Below are positions 60,749 through 64,000 of a DNA stretch of 64,000 nt, piece after piece. A program made the position numbers and the translations under genes. Below the pieces are notes generated by a model. That model made no database searches and was not told where the DNA came from. It saw only the letters and a list, made by a program, of their open reading frames with translations. The first letter of the stretch is position 1; every line of letters begins with the position of its first letter. Source of the stretch: Rhodosorus marinus (lineage: Eukaryota; Rhodophyta; Stylonematophyceae; Stylonematales; Stylonemataceae); assembly GCA_029953675.1 (NCBI GenBank), contig JAMWBK010000010.1, positions 744,001 through 808,000 of the forward strand. The letters are read 5' to 3'.

Positions 60749-62410
60749 GTGCTCTTGCGAAGCTCAGGTCCCGGTAGCAGATGAACCAAAAGGCCCTGAG
60801 AACGGTTCCTCTAGTGCGAGTTTGCCAGAGTAGCCATGGTGCTCCCCTTCGTTTCCGTTATATTTAATGCCAGATCGTGCCTAGTCGCGATCAAGTCCAA
60901 CGGCTAGGGGCGTCAGCGACGAGTAATTTGTTTTGTCTGCGCTCTCCTTGGACGTGAGAATAGTGTGTCTGAGCACTTGATTCCTTAGACACGTTGCCAT
61001 GAGTGGATTGTCAATGCTAACTGATAATGAATGCTAACTCACACTACCTAAGCAACTGCACGAGTCCACCAGAAAAGAGATGAGCAGGAGCTCTATGGCT
61101 TGATCAGGACACGTCGACGCGAGTTCGCATAGCCTTATACCAGCTAGTCAACTCCGCGCTGTTGACGAGGCTGGACAACTACCCAGTCTCTCCGAGGGGA
61201 CAACCGCAGTAGGTAGGAAATTACAAGATATTCTTCTAAAGAAGCCTAAGGGACCTGCTACGACCTCGGCCTTCTTCCTTACTCCTGACTCGGATATCCG
61301 ACATACTGCAAGCAAAGGGGGGCAGTCGCAGTATGTAGGAAACTACCAGATATTATTCTAAAGAAGCCCCCCCAGAGGACCAGAGGGACCCTTGCTATCT
61401 CCTTGACCTTCTTCCTCACGCCTGACTTAGATATCGGACATACTGCAAGCAAGGGGGGCAATCGCAGTATGTAGGAAATTACCTTCTCAAGAAGCCAAAG
61501 GGACCCTCGCTATCACCTTGACCTTCTTCCTTACTCCCGAATTGAATATCGACATACTGCAAGCAAGGGGGGCAATCGCAGTATGTCAGGAAAGTACCAG
61601 ATATTCTTCTAAAGAAGCCAAAGGCTTGCTCGCTATCACCTTCACCTTCTTCCTCACCTGAAGTGGTGGGAATTTTGACTGATACTCTTCTAAGAATATA
61701 GAAAGCCTTCGGAAAGGGAAAAAGGGGGAGGGAGGGGGGGCGGAGTGCTTTGAAAAGCGGGAAGGGAAGCAGAGCTCTCAAATACGGAACAGGTGCGGAA
61801 CGGAAGAGTCTAAGGAAGAAGATTTACTTATTTAATTCACGAAGGAAGAGGGGGAAGATTGGAAAGCGAGCTGAGAAGGGAACTGCTAAGTTGAAAAATT
61901 ACGGATGAAGAGGTGAAGGGAGGGTTGAGAGGGAGGGGGATATTGTGAAAGTTTTGGAAGGGGGTGATTGTTGCCCTTCAAGCGCATTTTGTTTCTTGGT
62001 TCGTTTTAAGAGCCGAGAGGGTTTTCCATGGAGTAAATGCTGGTGTTTGGTTTTGTTATTTTGATACGGAATGGGTCTTCTGGGAACGGCGTTTCTGAAA
62101 TTACCTTATGTTCTCGGGTTTGAGCTTTAAGGGGGGGCGGTGAGGGGTTTTGACTGTGTTGGAAGGTTTTGCTTGAGAAGAGTGTAACATCATGAAACTA
62201 CAGGAGGCGGAAGGCAATAGATACCTTTTTGAATTACGAGTGTTATGGTTTGGGTGAGGATGATTTCTTTGAGAGTGTGGACAAAGAAGACGCGAGAGTT
62301 TTTGGACAAGGATTTCGTCCGATTTTTTGATGGGGGTCTGGTTGCCGGAGAAGAAACCAGCGGTTTGGAGTTACTCAGAAGTTGGAGAGTAGCTGTAAAA
62401 GTATAGAAAC
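60749..62410. other. Intergenic with minisatellite; upstream of a gag ORF
   Basis: After the Arf-GEF stop there is about 450 bp without features, then the tandem minisatellite (61205-61668), then purine-rich G-heavy DNA (61690-62150). The part just before 62411 is the candidate 5' untranslated region of the retroelement. I could not define an LTR or primer-binding site, because only one end is in view. Confidence 0.45.
61205..61668. repeat. Tandem minisatellite, four diverged units of about 110-135 bp with internal hairpins
   Basis: Units start at about 61205, 61321, 61456 and 61569. Each contains GCAGTATGTAGGAAA (or variants), a CTTCTAAAGAAGCC-like palindrome, the Pyr-rich block GACCTTCTTCCT.AC, and at the end GACATACTGCAAGCAAGGGG. 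The junctions contain an exact 9-bp inverted repeat, ACATACTGC and GCAGTATGT, at 61301-61336, 61438-61472 and 61552-61586. Units differ by small indels. Open frames across them are not real genes. Confidence 0.9.
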
Positions 62411-64000
62411 ATGGGGGAAAATGAAGATCGATTCGACAAATTTGACGGGAAACCGACCTCTGATTTTAACGGATGGCTGCGGAGCCTGGAGATGCGTCTC
62501 GAGCGGGAAGGCCTTTGGGACGTTGTCAGCGATTATTTCCAATCGGAAGGTGGAAACAAGAGGTCCTCTGGAAGCCATGCGGTGATGTCTGAAACTAGAA
62601 TGGAGTCCTTTAAAGACCCCGCAGTTGTCATGAAGGAAGGAAAGGCTTCCGCGCTGATTATCGAGGCCCTAGAGGAAAGGCCCCTCGCAATCGTTAACGG
62701 TTTTCTCCGAGATCCAGTCGAGATGCTTAACCGATTGAGGGAGCAGTACTCCATAGCAGATACGTTAGTTCAGTTGGCAGTTCAGGATGAATTGTTCGCT
62801 CTGGAATATTGCGGCGGAGATATCCTCGAGTACATCGAAGAGTTCGATGGTTGCGTCAGCCGTTTGCTAATAGCGGAACCGGACTTTCCGCAGGAATTGA
62901 TTCTCAAGCAATTTTTCGAATCGCTGCGGAGCTTGTACGACACTCCGAGGCTGCATTTGCTGCGACGACAACATCTGACTGATCTGCACTGGGATAAAGT
63001 GTCGAGAATTCTCGTCGCAGAGGCAAATATTATTGCGAATCGCAGGCGGAACCGGAAGTCAACTCGCAGTGTCGCAAAAACGGGACCTTCCATCTCTAAA
63101 GTGATCACCGGGCCAGATGCATCGGACGCGGTTGCTGTTGGGGTGCTCGCGAAGAAGAAAAGCCCTGATCCGTCTCATGAAACCTCGGAGAACAACGTAA
63201 ATGAACAAAACGTCCACGAGCGAGTTCCTGTCTCTGCAACTAACTTGCAACTTGTGGAAAAGTCGAAAATGGTCGCCGCAGATGCGGGTTTGTCACAGAA
63301 TGCACTCCCGGGGCGAGAGAACGTTTCCGTAGACGAACGGAAAAGCTTGGAAGTGCCTACTCCGAAGGCACCGATTGCCGCTGAGGAAAGAACTAGTGAT
63401 CAGCAGCCCTTACCAGCGATGCAAGTTGCAGAACGTACGATGACGGCGGCACAGTCATCCCATACCGAACAGGAGCCGATTGAGGCACTGGAGTCCAGCA
63501 AGCAGGGTACAGCGGGCGAACCTGTCGCAAGCCTGAGGCTGTCACCCAAACTACGTGCCTTGCAATCGAGCAAACCTCGCGAAACAGGAAAACCCGCTGG
63601 TGCGGAGCGTTCGAGCTCGAAGTCTGTCGGTGACCAAGCTGGTCACCGACAAGTGGCAAGGGACACGCAATCGACTGACAAGAACATGGAATCCGATACA
63701 GAAAACAAGAGTCGCGTGGATTCACGTGACGTCAAGAGAGAGAGGAACATTGTCGAGCGTGAAGTACAAAAGCAACCAGTTCAGAAACCGAAACTGCCGC
63801 AATCGACGACAGCGACATGTGGAGAGCAGCGAGTAGAACCGGAACAAGGAGCTGAGGCTGATTCCGATAGTACGGAGACGGACACTAGCACGGAGAGGAA
63901 CCTGGTAGCGGAAGTTGAGCGATTGAGCGGTGGTGACAACCAGCACTCGTCCCCCGCCAAGAGCCCTAGAGCTGGTGGCTCGACTTCACAGGGAGCTACA
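62411..64000 (+). mobile_element. Ty1/copia-type LTR retrotransposon gag ORF, partial (runs off the window)
   Basis: From ATG 62411 the frame is open for 530 codons to the last base. The first 220 codons are gag-like: RFDKFDGKPTSDFNGWLRSL and EMRLEREGLWDVV match the copia-type gag start (F.G.....W...M...L...GLW.VV). LREQYSIADTLVQLAVQDEL, EYIEEFDGCVSRLLIAEPDF and LILKQFFESLRSLYDTPRLH follow the UBN2/gag helical pattern. From about codon 215 the protein is low-complexity, rich in Ser, Thr, Glu, Gln and Lys, much longer than a usual gag tail. No CCHC zinc knuckle, protease or polymerase appears before the edge. Seen: the open frame and gag pattern; inferred: the rest of the element to the right. 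The intact frame suggests a recent insertion. Confidence 0.75.

Noticed and set aside
61279-61781. Minus-strand ORFs across the minisatellite
   Set aside because: They repeat the same peptide because of the tandem repeat and have no gene structure.

Overview
This is a eukaryotic nuclear window, most likely from a mesophilic red alga. The clearest clue is a nuclear gene for a ferredoxin-dependent bilin reductase of the PebB type (35519-36605), which makes the phycoerythrin chromophore. Its N-terminus looks like a simple transit peptide (Phe near the start, many Arg/Ser, no hydrophobic signal peptide), as expected for a primary plastid. The DEVD-box helicase at 51720-53156 starts in the same style. 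Genes are intron-rich: I could place about 68 GT-AG introns in about 24 genes, mostly 60-280 nt. That argues against the intron-poor red algae Cyanidioschyzon and Porphyridium. A cryptophyte is the main alternative and is less favoured because signal peptides are missing.

Layout, left to right. 0.5-1.7 kb: a five-exon beta-strand-rich protein (-). 3.6-4.8 kb: unresolved small exons. 5.8-11.2 kb: a compact block with a CRAL-TRIO/BCH protein (+), ribosome-assembly factor MRT4 (-), Elongator subunit ELP5 (-) and a phosducin-like protein (-). 11.4-13.9 kb: two unidentified minus-strand genes. 13.9-17.5 kb: nucleoporin NUP107 (+) facing an APP1/DUF2183 phosphatase-like gene (-). 19.1-21.7 kb: a TSET/AP sigma-like subunit (+) and UDP-glucose pyrophosphorylase (-). 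23.2-27.3 kb: a solo DHFR-like protein (+), an AAMP/Sqt1 WD40 protein (+) and an HI0933-type flavoprotein (-). 29.9-32.7 kb: a septin (+) facing BCKDHB (-). 35.5-36.6 kb: PebB. 39.2-42.5 kb: a PA-TM-RING ubiquitin ligase (+) facing a BSD-domain protein (-). 43.8-51.5 kb: bifunctional DHFR-TS (+), a radical SAM protein (+), a zinc-finger protein (-) and an mL50-like mitoribosomal protein (+). 51.7-54.0 kb: a DEVD-box helicase (-) divergent from a FabZ-like hotdog protein (+). 54.7-60.7 kb: an 18-exon GBF1/GNOM Arf-GEF (+). 61.2-61.7 kb: a 110-135-bp minisatellite. 62.4 kb to the edge: a Ty1/copia-like gag ORF that runs off the window.

There is no operon logic; neighbours are mostly unrelated housekeeping genes in head-to-head or tail-to-tail pairs. 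Loose themes are membrane traffic (GBF1, sigma-like subunit, septin, RING, BCH), folate/thymidylate metabolism (DHFR-TS plus a DHFR paralogue), ribosome and translation (MRT4, AAMP/Sqt1, ELP5, mL50) and plastid function (PebB, helicase). Between gene blocks lie AT-rich islands with simple repeats and diverged direct repeats.

Limits: exon boundaries were placed by eye from GT/AG sites, reading phase and remembered family patterns. The coordinates given for CDS are start-to-stop spans; exons are in the evidence text. UTRs and promoters could not be defined.
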